DNA of 64,000 bases from Stenotrophomonas rhizophila (GCF_007667275.1 NZ_VDQT01000005.1:1-64000), one strand, 5' to 3'; shown: positions 25,498 to 33,723, counted from the stretch's first letter. Notes: generated from the sequence alone by a model not told the origin. A program made the numbers and translations.

Positions 25498-26466
25498 TCA
25501 AGCTCGGCGCGCATACCGTTGCGCCACCACCGCACACACGATCAGCTGGATCTGATGGTAGATCATGATCGGCAGCACGATGGCGCCCAGGCTGCCGCCG
25601 GCAAACAGGATCTTGGCCATCGGCACGCCGGTGGCCAGGCTCTTCTTCGAGCCGCAGAACAGGATGGTGATGCGGTCTTCGCGGTTGAAGCCCAGCTTCC
25701 TGGCCAGCAGGTTGATCAGCGGCATGGCGACGCCCAGCAGCACCGCGGCAACCACCGCCACGGCCAGCAGCGACAGGATCGGCGTCTTGCTCCACAGACC
25801 TTCGTTCACTGCTTCGCCGAATGCCGAATACACCACCAGCAGGATCGTGCCCTGGTCGGTATAGCGCAGCAGCGCGCGCTGCCGCTCCACCCAGCGGGCG
25901 ATCCACGGCCGCAGCAGGTGGCCGACCACGAATGGCACCAGCAGCTGCAGCATGATGCCCAGGATGGCCTCGCCAGGGTTGTGCATGCCGCCTGCGGTGC
26001 CGGCCAGCAGGGCCAGCAGCAGGGGGGTCAGGAACACGCCGAGGATGCTGGAGAGCGACGCGCTGACCACCGCGGCCGGTACGTTGCCGCGCGCCAGCGA
26101 GGTGAACGCGATCGACGACTGCACGGTGGATGGCAGCGCGCACAGGAACAGCACGCCGATGAAGAGTTCCGGGGTGAGCAGCCAGCCTTCCAGTGGCTTG
26201 AAGCCCATCCCGAGCAGCGGGAACAGCACGAAGGTGCAGGCCAGGATGGTCAGGTGCAGGCGCCAGTGCAGCAGTCCGGCGACGATCGATTCGCGCGGCA
26301 GGCGCGCACCGTGCAGGAAGAACAGCGCGGCAATGGCCACGTCGGTGACATCGTCCAGCACCAGGGCGGCGGCGCCGTGCATCGGCAGGAAGGAAGCCAG
26401 CAGCACAGTGCCGAGCAGGGCGAGGGTGAAGTTGTCCGGTCGCAGGCGCGACCACCAGCGGGTCAT
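25498..26466 (-). CDS. SBF-like bile acid:sodium symporter-family transporter (YfeH type)
   Basis: A 322-residue membrane protein with nine to ten helices. Motifs of the SBF-like (PF13593) group are visible: LFFLHGARLPRESIVAGLLHWRLH, FLCALPSTVQSSIAFTSLARGN (the kinked-helix signature) and ITILFCGSKKSLATGVPMAKILF (second crossover). Substrates of this subgroup are uncertain; relatives move organic anions with sodium. It is convergent with the secreted pair and lies 52 bp downstream of the phosphatase gene on the same strand. Confidence 0.9.
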   Translation of the reverse strand: MTRWWSRLRPDNFTLALLGTVLLASFLPMHGAAALVLDDVTDVAIAALFFLHGARLPRESIVAGLLHWRLHLTILACTFVLFPLLGMGFKPLEGWLLTPELFIGVLFLCALPSTVQSSIAFTSLARGNVPAAVVSASLSSILGVFLTPLLLALLAGTAGGMHNPGEAILGIMLQLLVPFVVGHLLRPWIARWVERQRALLRYTDQGTILLVVYSAFGEAVNEGLWSKTPILSLLAVAVVAAVLLGVAMPLINLLARKLGFNREDRITILFCGSKKSLATGVPMAKILFAGGSLGAIVLPIMIYHQIQLIVCAVVAQRYARRA

Positions 26467-26518
26467 GGTGGGCAGGCTCCTGTAGAGCTGGGGGAATGAG
26501 GGTGACGCACGGGCAGGA

Positions 26519-27229
26519 TCAACGCGTGGTGTCCTGCTCGAGCAGGGCGCGTGTCGTTGTTTCCAGCGAGGTCATGCCGGCGTCGCGGCCGAACTGCAGG
26601 GCCTGATCGACCGGCATGCCCTGCCGCGCTTTCAGCAAGGCCAGCAGCGCGCCGACGCGGTTGCCGGAGGCGCAGTGCAGCAGCACCGGGTCGTCGGCCT
26701 CGGCCAGCGCGGTGTGCAGCGCCTGTACGTTGGCGGAGGTGAGGCCAGTGGCGCCGGCGACGGGGATGCGCACGTAATGCAGGCCGAGCTGGGCGGTGAC
26801 GCCTGCTTCATCGAAGCCGCGATCTTCGTCGGGCTGGCGCAGGTCGATTACGGTGGTGATGCCGGTCGCCGCAGCCTGTTGCAGCTGCGTCGCGGTGGGT
26901 TGGCCGCCGGTGTGGAGGCCTGGGGTCGGTTGGCGGAAGGCGTTGAGAAGGTCGGCGTCGGCCAGCGGGGCAGAGCCCCGCTCTACGGTGAGGGGCAACG
27001 GGGCTGCGGGGGACGGCAGCGGGGCAGAGCCCCGCTCTACGGTGGGGGGCAACGGGGCGGCGGGGGACGGCAGCGGGGCAGAGCCCCGCTCTACGGCGGC
27101 GCCCTCCGAAGCCGCGAATACCAGGCCCCCCGAGGTAGAGCGGGGCTCTGCCCCGCTGCTTGCCGAAGCCAGCAACCCCAACGACATCACACAGGCACGG
27201 AGGAAAGCAGCACGGTTCCAGCATCGCAT
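26519..27229 (-). CDS. DSP/DUF442-type tyrosine phosphatase-like protein, secreted, with REP-derived insert
   Basis: A 236-residue protein with a signal peptide (about residues 1-27, ending ASASSGA). The C-terminal domain (~95-236) resembles the beta-lactamase-hydrolase-like/dual-specificity phosphatase family: GGQPTATQLQQAAATGITTVIDLRQPDED and active-site loop VLLHCASGNRVGALLALL, where Cys and Arg are four residues apart as is usual in this subgroup. Between signal and domain lies a stretch of ERGSAPL repeats encoded by four GTAG palindromes, three of them in an exact 54-bp tandem. The ATG at 27229 has GGAGGAAGG seven bases upstream. It lies 24 bp after dnaG and may be co-transcribed. Confidence 0.85.
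   Translation of the reverse strand: MRCWNRAAFLRACVMSLGLLASASSGAEPRSTSGGLVFAASEGAAVERGSAPLPSPAAPLPPTVERGSAPLPSPAAPLPLTVERGSAPLADADLLNAFRQPTPGLHTGGQPTATQLQQAAATGITTVIDLRQPDEDRGFDEAGVTAQLGLHYVRIPVAGATGLTSANVQALHTALAEADDPVLLHCASGNRVGALLALLKARQGMPVDQALQFGRDAGMTSLETTTRALLEQDTTR
26964..27157. repeat. Four SMAG/REP elements inside the phosphatase gene
   Basis: AGCGGGGCAGAGCCCCGCT followed by CTAC occurs at 26964-26986, 27018-27040 and 27072-27094 (exact 54-bp period). One copy lies in the other orientation at 27135-27157 (GTAG first). All are read through in frame by the leftward gene, giving 18-residue peptide repeats. Confidence 0.92.
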
Positions 27230-27253
27230 CACGTGACCTTCCTCCTCGATCGG

Positions 27254-28978
27254 TCAACGCAGGGTGGCACGTGCCTTCAACAGCTCGCGCAGTTCGTACT
27301 TGTCAGTATCGTCCAGACCCTGCTGGCGCTGCTTTGCCTGAAGCTCCTCCAGGCGTTGCAGCAGCAGCTGCTTTTCCAGCTGCGCCACCGCATCGTGCAG
27401 TTCCTGGTTCCACATCGCCTCATCGCCCGGAAGCGTCTGCGCGGCCAGCTTCTGCAGCGCGTCCTGCTCCTCGCGGCCTTCGAAGTGCTCCAGCAATGCG
27501 CCGGTGCTGATGTCCGGACGCTGTTCCACCAGGGTCAGCAGCTCGATCAACAACTCCACGCCCGGCAGGCGCAGGCCACCGAAGTGATGGCCGTCCAGGG
27601 TCATCGCCAGCGACGGCTGCTGCAGCAGGATCGCGATGGCCGCACGCACCAGGCTGCGCCGTTGCGCCGGGGCCACCGCGCGTTGCGGCGGCCGCGCTGC
27701 CGGTGCCGCAGCAGGCGTGCTGCCCAGCCCGGTCAGCATGGCCAGCTGCTGCTTCATCAGGTCGCCGAAGGCGCCGTCGGGAATCTGCGCCAGCATCGGC
27801 CTGGCGCGCTCGGCCAGCCGCGCCTTGCCGTCCAGCGTGGCCATGTTGACCTCGCGGGTGAGCTCGTCGAAGAAGAACTGCGACAGCGGCGTGGCTTGCT
27901 TCAGGCGTTGGTCGAAGCCTTCCTTGCCTTCCTTGCGCACGATCGTGTCCGGGTCTTCGCCGTCGGGCAGGAACAGGAAGAACGCCTGGCGCCCGTCCTT
28001 CATGCGCGGCAGCACCGATTCCAGCGCACGCCAGCCGGCGCGGCGCCCGGCGGCGTCGCCGTCGAAGCAGAAGAACACGTCCGGCGCGTTGCGGAACAGC
28101 AGCTCGGCATGGTCCGGCGTGGTGGCCGTGCCCAGCGTCGCCACCGCCTGAGTGACCCCGAACTGGAACAGCGACACCACGTCCATGTAGCCTTCGACCA
28201 CGATCAGGCGTTCGATCTTCTGGTTGGCCTGGCGTACCTGCCACAGGCCGTACAGTTCGCGCCCCTTGTGGAACAGCGCGGTCTCGGGCGAGTTCAGGTA
28301 CTTGGGGCCGTCGTCCTTCTCGAGCACCCGGCCACCGTAGGCGATCACCCGCCCGCGCCGGTCGTAGATCGGGAACATCACCCGGTCGCGGAACTTGTCG
28401 TAGACGTGGCCGCGGTCGTTTTTGGAGAACAGCCCGGCACGATCGAGCAGCTTCATGCGCCGCTCGTCCTTGCCCAGCGCATCCTTCAGCGCGCTGTAGC
28501 CATCGGGCGCGTAGCCGATCGCGAAGCGCGCGCGGTTTTCCTCGTCCACGCCGCGCTGGTCCAGGTAGGCACGGGCGGTGTCGCTGCCTTCCAGCGACTT
28601 CTGGAAGAAGCGCGTGGCCGCATCCAGCGCCGCGTACAGTTCGCGGCTGTCGTCCTGCTGCTGCGCAGTGCGCGGCTGCGTATCGCGCGGCACTTCCATG
28701 CCCACCCGCTTGGCCAGCTCGTCGACGGCGTCGAGGAACTCCAGGCGGTCGTAATTCATCAGGAAGCTGATCGCGGTCCCGTGCGCGCCGCAGCCGAAGC
28801 AGTGGTAGAACTGCTTGGTCGGCGACACCGTGAACGATGCCGAGCGCTCATCGTGGAACGGGCAGCGTGCCGAATACTCCTTGCCCTGGCGCTTCAACGG
28901 CACGCGGCTGCCCACCACTTCGACAATATCGGAGCGGGCCAGCAGGTCGTCGATGAATGCGTCGGGGATACGGGCCAT
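27254..28978 (-). CDS. dnaG: DNA primase DnaG
   Basis: Synthesises RNA primers for replication. The 574-residue protein has the N-terminal zinc-ribbon (CPFHDERSASFTV...FYHCFGCGAHG, residues ~40-65), the catalytic core with TOPRIM signatures (LIVVEGYMDVVSL and FFCFDGDAAGRRAGWRAL, ~265-320), and a C-terminal helicase-interaction region after an Ala/Pro linker. The ATG at 28978 gives MARIPDAFIDDLLARSDIVEVV, a canonical DnaG start. In the classic macromolecular-synthesis operon rpoD follows dnaG; here a phosphatase gene does. Confidence 0.97.
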   Translation of the reverse strand: MARIPDAFIDDLLARSDIVEVVGSRVPLKRQGKEYSARCPFHDERSASFTVSPTKQFYHCFGCGAHGTAISFLMNYDRLEFLDAVDELAKRVGMEVPRDTQPRTAQQQDDSRELYAALDAATRFFQKSLEGSDTARAYLDQRGVDEENRARFAIGYAPDGYSALKDALGKDERRMKLLDRAGLFSKNDRGHVYDKFRDRVMFPIYDRRGRVIAYGGRVLEKDDGPKYLNSPETALFHKGRELYGLWQVRQANQKIERLIVVEGYMDVVSLFQFGVTQAVATLGTATTPDHAELLFRNAPDVFFCFDGDAAGRRAGWRALESVLPRMKDGRQAFFLFLPDGEDPDTIVRKEGKEGFDQRLKQATPLSQFFFDELTREVNMATLDGKARLAERARPMLAQIPDGAFGDLMKQQLAMLTGLGSTPAAAPAARPPQRAVAPAQRRSLVRAAIAILLQQPSLAMTLDGHHFGGLRLPGVELLIELLTLVEQRPDISTGALLEHFEGREEQDALQKLAAQTLPGDEAMWNQELHDAVAQLEKQLLLQRLEELQAKQRQQGLDDTDKYELRELLKARATLR

Positions 28979-29042
28979 GGGCAGCAGGCTGGGGCAGGGC
29001 CGGTAACGGCCGCGCGCGGTAGCGGAGAACCCCGCTAGTCTA

Positions 29043-29993
29043 CTAGCTGGCGCTGGCCGCGCCCGGTTTCGGCGGCTCGATACCGGCTTCGGCCAGGTGG
29101 GTGCGGGCGCGCAGGCGTTCGTCGATCACCGCCGTCATCAGCGCACCGACGAAGAACACCACCGTGGCGTAGTAGATCCACACCAGCGAGATCACCAGCG
29201 CGCCCATCGACCCGTAGGCGCTGCCCGGCGCCACCGTGGCGATGTACAGCCCGATCGCATAGCGGCCCAGCGCGAACAGCGCCGAGGTGATCACCCCGCC
29301 AATGAACGCCTGGCGCCAGGCTACGCGCCGGTCGGGCAGGTAGTGGTAGAGGAAGGCGAAGCCCACCGTGTACAGGGCCAGGCTGGTCAGGTAGCCCACT
29401 GCCGGCAGCACCGAGGGCAGCTGTGCAAAGGCTACCTGCAGCATGGTGGTGGCGGTCATCGACAGGATCAGCAGGAACCCCAGTGCCAGCACCACGCCGA
29501 ACGAGAACACGCGCTTGCGCAGCCAGGCCACGATGCCGTCCAGGCGCTCGCCGCTGGTGTTGAAGATCAGGTTCAGCGCGTTCTGCAGCTGGGCGAACAC
29601 GGCGGTGGCACCAATGAACAGCAGCAGCGTGCTCCACATGCCGGCCAGCGAGCCCATCGACGGCTGGTTGTCGGCGTTCTTGAGCACGGTGTCGGCGACG
29701 GTGGCGGCACTGCTGCCGGCCACGTCGTTGATCTGCCCGATCAGCGCCTGCTGGGCAGGTGGATACAGCGACGCGGTCAGCCACAGCAGCAGCACCAGCA
29801 ATGGTGCCATCGAGAGCAGGGCATAGAAGGACACCGACGCGGCCTGGGTCAGCACGTCGACTTCGACGAAGCGTTTGCCCACTGCGACCGGGAAGCTGCG
29901 TTCAAGCCGGTCCACGTACTTGCGCAGGCGTGGCGGAACGCGGGACGGATCATGCGCCGGTGCGGGCGCGGGGGAAGGCGGCAGCGAAGACAT
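29043..29993 (-). CDS. YihY/BrkB-family inner membrane protein
   Basis: A 316-residue protein with six predicted helices and the family core (DVLTQAASVSFYALLSMAPLLVLLLW near the start and GSAYGSMGALVISLVWIYYATVVFFVGALMTAVI near the end). BrkB was once annotated as ribonuclease BN; the family is now regarded as membrane proteins of uncertain function. It lies between yqeY and dnaG on the same strand, about 64 bp before dnaG. Confidence 0.93.
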   Translation of the reverse strand: MSSLPPSPAPAPAHDPSRVPPRLRKYVDRLERSFPVAVGKRFVEVDVLTQAASVSFYALLSMAPLLVLLLWLTASLYPPAQQALIGQINDVAGSSAATVADTVLKNADNQPSMGSLAGMWSTLLLFIGATAVFAQLQNALNLIFNTSGERLDGIVAWLRKRVFSFGVVLALGFLLILSMTATTMLQVAFAQLPSVLPAVGYLTSLALYTVGFAFLYHYLPDRRVAWRQAFIGGVITSALFALGRYAIGLYIATVAPGSAYGSMGALVISLVWIYYATVVFFVGALMTAVIDERLRARTHLAEAGIEPPKPGAASAS

Positions 29994-30050
29994 GCCTGAT
30001 TTCTAGCAGGCCCGGGTCGAAGGCCGGGTGAAACGCGGCGGTGGGCTGGC

Positions 30051-30170
30051 GCACGCACCGACCAACGGTCGGTGCCTACCGCACGCACCGACCAACGGTC
30101 GGTGCCTACCACACGCACCGATCGACGGTCGGTGCCTGCCACGCGCACCGATCGACGGTCGGTGCCTACC
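30051..30170 (-). repeat. Four tandem SMAG/REP elements, 30-bp period
   Basis: Four 30-bp units of CGCACCGAYCRACGGTCGGTG followed by CCTACC (third: CCTGCC), reading with GTAG heads on the minus strand. The first two have ACCAACGGT and the last two ATCGACGGT, so the array probably grew by pairwise duplication. Confidence 0.9.
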
Positions 30171-30181
30171 GCCGAGGCCGG

Positions 30182-30207
30182 GTAGGACACGACCGTTGGT
30201 CGTGTCC
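30182..30207 (+). repeat. SMAG/REP element, CACGACC-GGTCGTG type
   Basis: GTAGGACACGACC, GTT, GGTCGTGTCC lies just downstream of the yqeY stop, in opposite orientation to the adjacent array. Confidence 0.85.
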
Positions 30208-30216
30208 CCCGCACGC

Positions 30217-30663
30217 TCAACCGGCGAAGTGTGCCTTGACCAGCTTGGACACCAGGCCCATGTCGGCCTGGCCGGCCAGCTTCGGCTTCAGCGCGCCCAT
30301 CAGCTTGCCCATGTCGGCCGCGCTGCTGGCGCCGGTTTCGGCGACGGCGGCCTGGATGGCGGCCTGGATCTCGGCTTCGCCCATCTTGGCCGGCAGGTAG
30401 GTATCGATCACCGCCAGCTCCTGGCGCTCGATTTCCGCCAGGTCTTCACGGTTGGCGGCCTCGAACTGGCTGACCGAGTCCTTGCGCTGCTTGACCATCT
30501 TGTCGAGCACGGCGATCACCGCGGCGTCGTCCAGCTCGATGCGCTCGTCCACTTCGCGCTGCTTGATGGCGGCGTTGATCAGGCGGATGACGCCCAGCTT
30601 GTGCTTTTCGCCCGCCTTCATGGCGGCCTTCATGTCGTCGGTGAGCTGCTGCTTCATGCTCAT
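30217..30663 (-). CDS. yqeY: GatB/YqeY domain protein
   Basis: A 148-residue protein related to the tRNA-binding tail domain of GatB. The pattern LIRLINAAIKQREVDER, LDKMVKQRKDSVSQFE, LPAKMGEAEIQAAI and MGKLMGALKPKLAGQADMGLVSKLVKAHF is typical of YqeY, often found beside rpsU and dnaG. Either the ATG at 30663 or the one at 30657 may be used, with GAGGTG upstream. Its role in translation is inferred from the domain. Confidence 0.95.
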   Translation of the reverse strand: MSMKQQLTDDMKAAMKAGEKHKLGVIRLINAAIKQREVDERIELDDAAVIAVLDKMVKQRKDSVSQFEAANREDLAEIERQELAVIDTYLPAKMGEAEIQAAIQAAVAETGASSAADMGKLMGALKPKLAGQADMGLVSKLVKAHFAG

Positions 30664-30715
30664 GGAACACCTCGTTCGGTGAAAGGGTGGGGCGGGAACA
30701 GGATCGATGGAAACG

Positions 30716-30747
30716 CAAAAAGCCGGTAACGCTCGCGCGTTCCGGCT
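30716..30747 (-). terminator. Terminator between rpsU and yqeY
   Basis: On the minus strand AGCCGGAACGC pairs with GCGTTACCGGCT around a GCGA loop and is followed by TTTTTGCGTTT. It would end most rpsU transcripts and make rpsU far more abundant than yqeY, BrkB and DnaG. Confidence 0.8.
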
Positions 30748-30796
30748 TCGGCTCCGCCGCGACAGGCCAGGCCTGCCGCATCGAAGTTGCGTCCGA

Positions 30797-31012
30797 TCAG
30801 TACAGGCGCTGACGCTTGGTGACGTCGCGCGACGAGCGGCGCAGCTGACGCTTCACAGCAGCAGCAGCCTTGCGCTTGCGCTCCTGGGTCGGCTTTTCGT
30901 AGAACTCGCGCTTGCGGGTTTCGGCCAGCACGCCGGCCTTTTCGCAGGTGCGCTTGAAGCGACGGAGCGCAAACTCGAAGGGCTCGTTCTCGCGGACTTT
31001 AACGCTGGGCAT
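30797..31012 (-). CDS. rpsU: 30S ribosomal protein S21
   Basis: A 71-residue, highly basic protein matching S21 throughout ([45 protein letters not shown]). S21 helps the small subunit initiate translation. It heads the leftward cluster with dnaG and has a strong promoter and its own terminator. Confidence 0.98.
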
Positions 31013-31062
31013 GGAATCTCCGGGACACAGTAGAACCGGGTCACGCCCGGTGAGAGCCGCAC

Positions 31063-31090
31063 ATTATAGCGGCGAGAAAAGAACTTGCAA
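31063..31090 (-). promoter_or_regulatory. Promoter of rpsU
   Basis: On the minus strand TTGCAA (31090-31085) and a perfect TATAAT (31068-31063) are 16 bp apart. The predicted start is near 31056, about 44 bases before the rpsU ATG. Confidence 0.75.
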
Positions 31091-31166
31091 CCCACCCCGG
31101 CAAACTTCCTGGCCTTGGGTAGTGAAGGGCGCGCTGGCGGTACGTCTGCCAAGGCCTCAAGAGGTC

Positions 31167-31172
31167 CATAAT
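31167..31172 (+). promoter_or_regulatory. Candidate -10 box placing the tsaD start codon at the transcript end
   Basis: CATAAT lies seven bases before the tsaD ATG at 31180 and no ribosome binding site is present. If used, the tsaD mRNA would be leaderless. A -35 box is not obvious. Confidence 0.4.
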
Positions 31173-31179
31173 AGCAGCC

Positions 31180-32205
31180 ATGCGAGTCCTTGGTATCGAA
31201 TCTTCCTGCGATGAGACCGGCGTGGCGGTGTACGACACCTCCCTGGCCGGCCCTGACGCCCTGCGCGCCCATGCCGTTTACAGCCAGATCGCCCTTCACG
31301 CCGAATACGGCGGGGTGGTGCCCGAGCTGGCCAGCCGCGACCACGTGCGCAAACTGCTGCCGTTGATCCGCCAGACCCTGGCCGAGGCCGGGCTGGGCGT
31401 GAACGACATCGACGGGGTGGCCTACACCGCCGGCCCCGGGCTGGTCGGCGCGCTGCTGGTGGGGGCGGGCGTGGCCCGCTCGTTGGCCTGGGCGCTGGAG
31501 GTGCCGGCGGTGGGTGTCCACCATATGGAAGGCCATCTGCTGGCGCCGTTGATGGAAGACGACCCGCCGCAGGCCCCGTTCGTGGCCCTGCTGGTTTCTG
31601 GCGGGCATACCCAGCTGGTGGCGGTGGACCGGATCGGCCAGTACCGCCTGCTGGGCGAGACCCTGGACGACGCTGCCGGCGAGGCCTTTGACAAGACCGC
31701 CAAGTTGATGGGCCTGCCGTACCCCGGCGGCCCGCAGCTGGCCGCCTTGGCTGAACGCGGTACGCCCGGCAAATTCAAGTTCACCCGACCGATGACCGAC
31801 CGGCCCGGGCTGGATTTCAGCTTCTCCGGCCTGAAGACCCAGGTCCTGCTGGCCTGGCGCGACAGCGACCAGAGCGAGCAGACCCGCGCCGACATCGCCC
31901 GTGGCTTTGAAGACGCGGTGGTCGAGACCCTGGCGATCAAATGCGACCGCGCGCTGGATGCGGCCGGCACCGACGTCATCGTGGTAGCCGGTGGCGTGGG
32001 CGCCAACAAGCGCCTGCGCGCCAAGCTGAAGCAGATGGCCGAACGCCGTGGCGGCCGGGCGTGTTTCCCGCGCCCTTCGCTGTGCACCGACAACGGCGCC
32101 ATGATCGCCTTCGCTGGCGCGCTGCGCCTGGAGGCCGGCCAGCGAAACCCGCCGCAGGTGCAGGTCACCCCGCGCTGGGACATGGCGACGCTGCCGGCGG
32201 TGTAG
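31180..32205 (+). CDS. tsaD: tRNA N6-adenosine threonylcarbamoyltransferase TsaD
   Basis: Transfers the threonylcarbamoyl group to A37 of ANN-decoding tRNAs, an essential modification. The 341-residue ASKHA-fold protein shows [16 protein letters not shown] at the N-terminus, the metal-binding [14 protein letters not shown] (~110), [10 protein letters not shown] (~140) and the ATP-site [14 protein letters not shown] (~270). Divergent from rpsU, the classic neighbour. Confidence 0.98.
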   Translation: MRVLGIESSCDETGVAVYDTSLAGPDALRAHAVYSQIALHAEYGGVVPELASRDHVRKLLPLIRQTLAEAGLGVNDIDGVAYTAGPGLVGALLVGAGVARSLAWALEVPAVGVHHMEGHLLAPLMEDDPPQAPFVALLVSGGHTQLVAVDRIGQYRLLGETLDDAAGEAFDKTAKLMGLPYPGGPQLAALAERGTPGKFKFTRPMTDRPGLDFSFSGLKTQVLLAWRDSDQSEQTRADIARGFEDAVVETLAIKCDRALDAAGTDVIVVAGGVGANKRLRAKLKQMAERRGGRACFPRPSLCTDNGAMIAFAGALRLEAGQRNPPQVQVTPRWDMATLPAV

Positions 32206-32214
32206 CAGTCGGCG

Positions 32215-32859
32215 TCAGACCGGTCGATCCCGCAGCAGTGGCCTCACCCTATCGTGTCTGGCCATCCATGCCGCTGTGCGCGGGCAGCGCAGCTTCACTA
32301 CTCGCTCGATGGCCGCATAGTCGTCGGCCAATGCCCTCCCGAAGATGGGTTCATGGTGCGCGATACGATTACGCAGACGCCGGATCTGCTCGAGATCACG
32401 GTGCATCTCAGCCCGGATCCCGTGCAATGGCATCCCGCGATCGGCGCCGGGAAATACCTGGCCCATGCAGCGGGACCAGAGGCGGGCGTCGAAGCGATGC
32501 GTGAACATTTTCTGCCAGAACACGAAGCTGAGCGTCGGGATGACGGTCGCCGTCGCGCTGCTGCGGGCTGCGGCGCGACGTAACTCCCTTCGTGGATCGT
32601 ATCCGCCTGCAGGGCTGGGAAGGCTGTCTTCAAAGCCTTGAACCCATGGCCACCGCGGCCCATGGATTCGGGTAAGCGCATCGGATAAGGCGTTGCGGGT
32701 CACCACCTCGCCAATGTGCAGCGGCACCAGAAACGCGGCGGAGATGCGTGCATTCCAGAGGTACAGTTCGAGTGGCGTGCACTGTGTGCTGCAGGTGACT
32801 GCACAATCGAATGTGCGCAGCCGTTCTTCCGACAAAGCACGTCTTACTGCGTCTTCCAT
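32215..32859 (-). CDS. Abi-like protein (Abi_2/HEPN-type)
   Basis: A 214-residue soluble protein. EQIRRLRNRIAHHEPIFGRAL near residue 175 contains the R-N-x-x-A-H-H motif of Abi_2/AbiD-F abortive-infection proteins, whose fold belongs to the HEPN group with an R-x4-6-H RNase-like site. Upstream, ELYLWNARISAAFLVPLHIGEVVTRNALSDALTRIHGPRW matches the family's helical N-terminal half. Such proteins act in phage exclusion or as toxins. No partner gene is visible: it is flanked by tsaD (convergent, 9 bp apart) and a gene-free region. The ATG at 32859 is the first of the conserved frame. RNase activity is inference. Confidence 0.8.
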   Translation of the reverse strand: MEDAVRRALSEERLRTFDCAVTCSTQCTPLELYLWNARISAAFLVPLHIGEVVTRNALSDALTRIHGPRWPWVQGFEDSLPSPAGGYDPRRELRRAAARSSATATVIPTLSFVFWQKMFTHRFDARLWSRCMGQVFPGADRGMPLHGIRAEMHRDLEQIRRLRNRIAHHEPIFGRALADDYAAIERVVKLRCPRTAAWMARHDRVRPLLRDRPV

Positions 32860-33264
32860 ATGCGCACTGCTGGCCCCTCATGTCCGATGGGTGGAGGATG
32901 GAGTCGCAGGCGGTGCTGTGAACATCAGGGATCAGGAGGCTGTTGCGAGGTTGTCTCAATCGATCTGCGGAGCCTGATTGACTGTCTCTATTGAATCGAC
33001 CGCAAGAGCGAAACTCGTCCCAATTCCAGTCAACAATGGTTGACGGCGTAGCGCCGCCCACGTAGTTTCTGCCTCACGCGCCACCGGGACTCGCGGATGG
33101 GTATCCCATCTCCACCCGGGGACAAGAGGTAAAGCAAAGGGCCCCGCGCGGGGCCCTTTGTCTATTTCGGCCCGCATTTCACATCGGGCGCCGTCAGGCA
33201 CCGGTTCGAGGCACGTTCGGGGCCGTCCCGTTACCATGGTCGCCATCTTCTACGTGGCACTCCT
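32860..33264. other. Gene-free 405-bp region between the Abi-like gene and folB
   Basis: This stretch has lower GC than its surroundings up to about 33060 and no supportable gene. It contains a perfect 26-bp palindromic terminator (33135-33160) with no gene directly upstream on the plus strand, so an unannotated short RNA ending there is possible. No tRNA fold was found. Confidence 0.5.
33135..33160. terminator. Perfect palindromic terminator hairpin
   Basis: CAAAGGGCCCCGC pairs perfectly with GCGGGGCCCTTTG with essentially no loop in DNA. Short A- and T-runs flank it. Which transcript it ends is unclear. Confidence 0.65.
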
Positions 33265-33618
33265 ATGGACAAGGTATTCATCGAAGGGCTCGAGATCGAT
33301 GCCCTGATCGGGATCTACGACTGGGAACGGCGGATCCGCCAGACCCTGCGCTTCGATCTGGAAATGGGCTTTGACAACCGCAGGCCGGCGGCCAGCGACG
33401 ATATCGCCGACACCCTGAACTACAAGGCCGTGAGCAAGCGCATCGAGCAGTTCGTGCGCGAATCCGACTTCGGCCTGGTTGAAACCCTGGCCGAGCGCAT
33501 CGCCGAGATCGTGCTGCGCGAGTTCAACGTGCAGTGGCTGCGCCTGAAGCTGAGCAAGCCCGGCGCGGTGCGTGGTGCCAAGGCCGTGGGCGTGATCATC
33601 GAGCGCAGCGCCGCCTGA
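33265..33618 (+). CDS. folB: Dihydroneopterin aldolase
   Basis: Splits 7,8-dihydroneopterin in folate synthesis. The 117-residue product follows the family from DKVFIEGLEIDALIGIYDWERRIRQTLRFDLEM to NYKAVSKRIEQFV, LVETLAERIAEIVL and LKLSKPGAVRGAKAVGVIIER, including the catalytic Lys near the C-terminus (KLSKPGA). The classic partner of tsaD/plsY-type neighbourhoods in gammaproteobacteria. Confidence 0.97.
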   Translation: MDKVFIEGLEIDALIGIYDWERRIRQTLRFDLEMGFDNRRPAASDDIADTLNYKAVSKRIEQFVRESDFGLVETLAERIAEIVLREFNVQWLRLKLSKPGAVRGAKAVGVIIERSAA

Positions 33619-33640
33619 GGCACCGCTGCCCGGCACTGAC

Positions 33641-33723
33641 CGCGCAGCTGTCGCACGGGCCGCGCCCCGGTCGCGCAGCTGTCGCAGGGGCCGCGCCCCG
33701 GTAGCGCCGACTGTCAGTCGGCC
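33641..33723 (+). repeat. 31-bp direct repeat followed by a SMAG/REP element
   Basis: CGCGCAGCTGTCGCA starts at 33641 and again at 33672 (31-bp period, ending GCCGCGCCCCGGT). The second copy runs into GTAGCGCCGACTGTCAGTCG at 33701, the type also seen at 9449 and 54669. Confidence 0.88.

Noticed and set aside
32630..33061. Open frame overlapping the 5' end of the Abi-like gene in another frame
   Set aside because: The conserved Abi_2 motifs are in the 32215-32859 frame; this one has no coherent protein character.
32860..33264. tRNA or tRNA remnant as the insertion site beside the Abi-like gene
   Set aside because: GGTCGATTCA on the minus strand hints at a T-loop, but no acceptor or anticodon stems can be formed around it.
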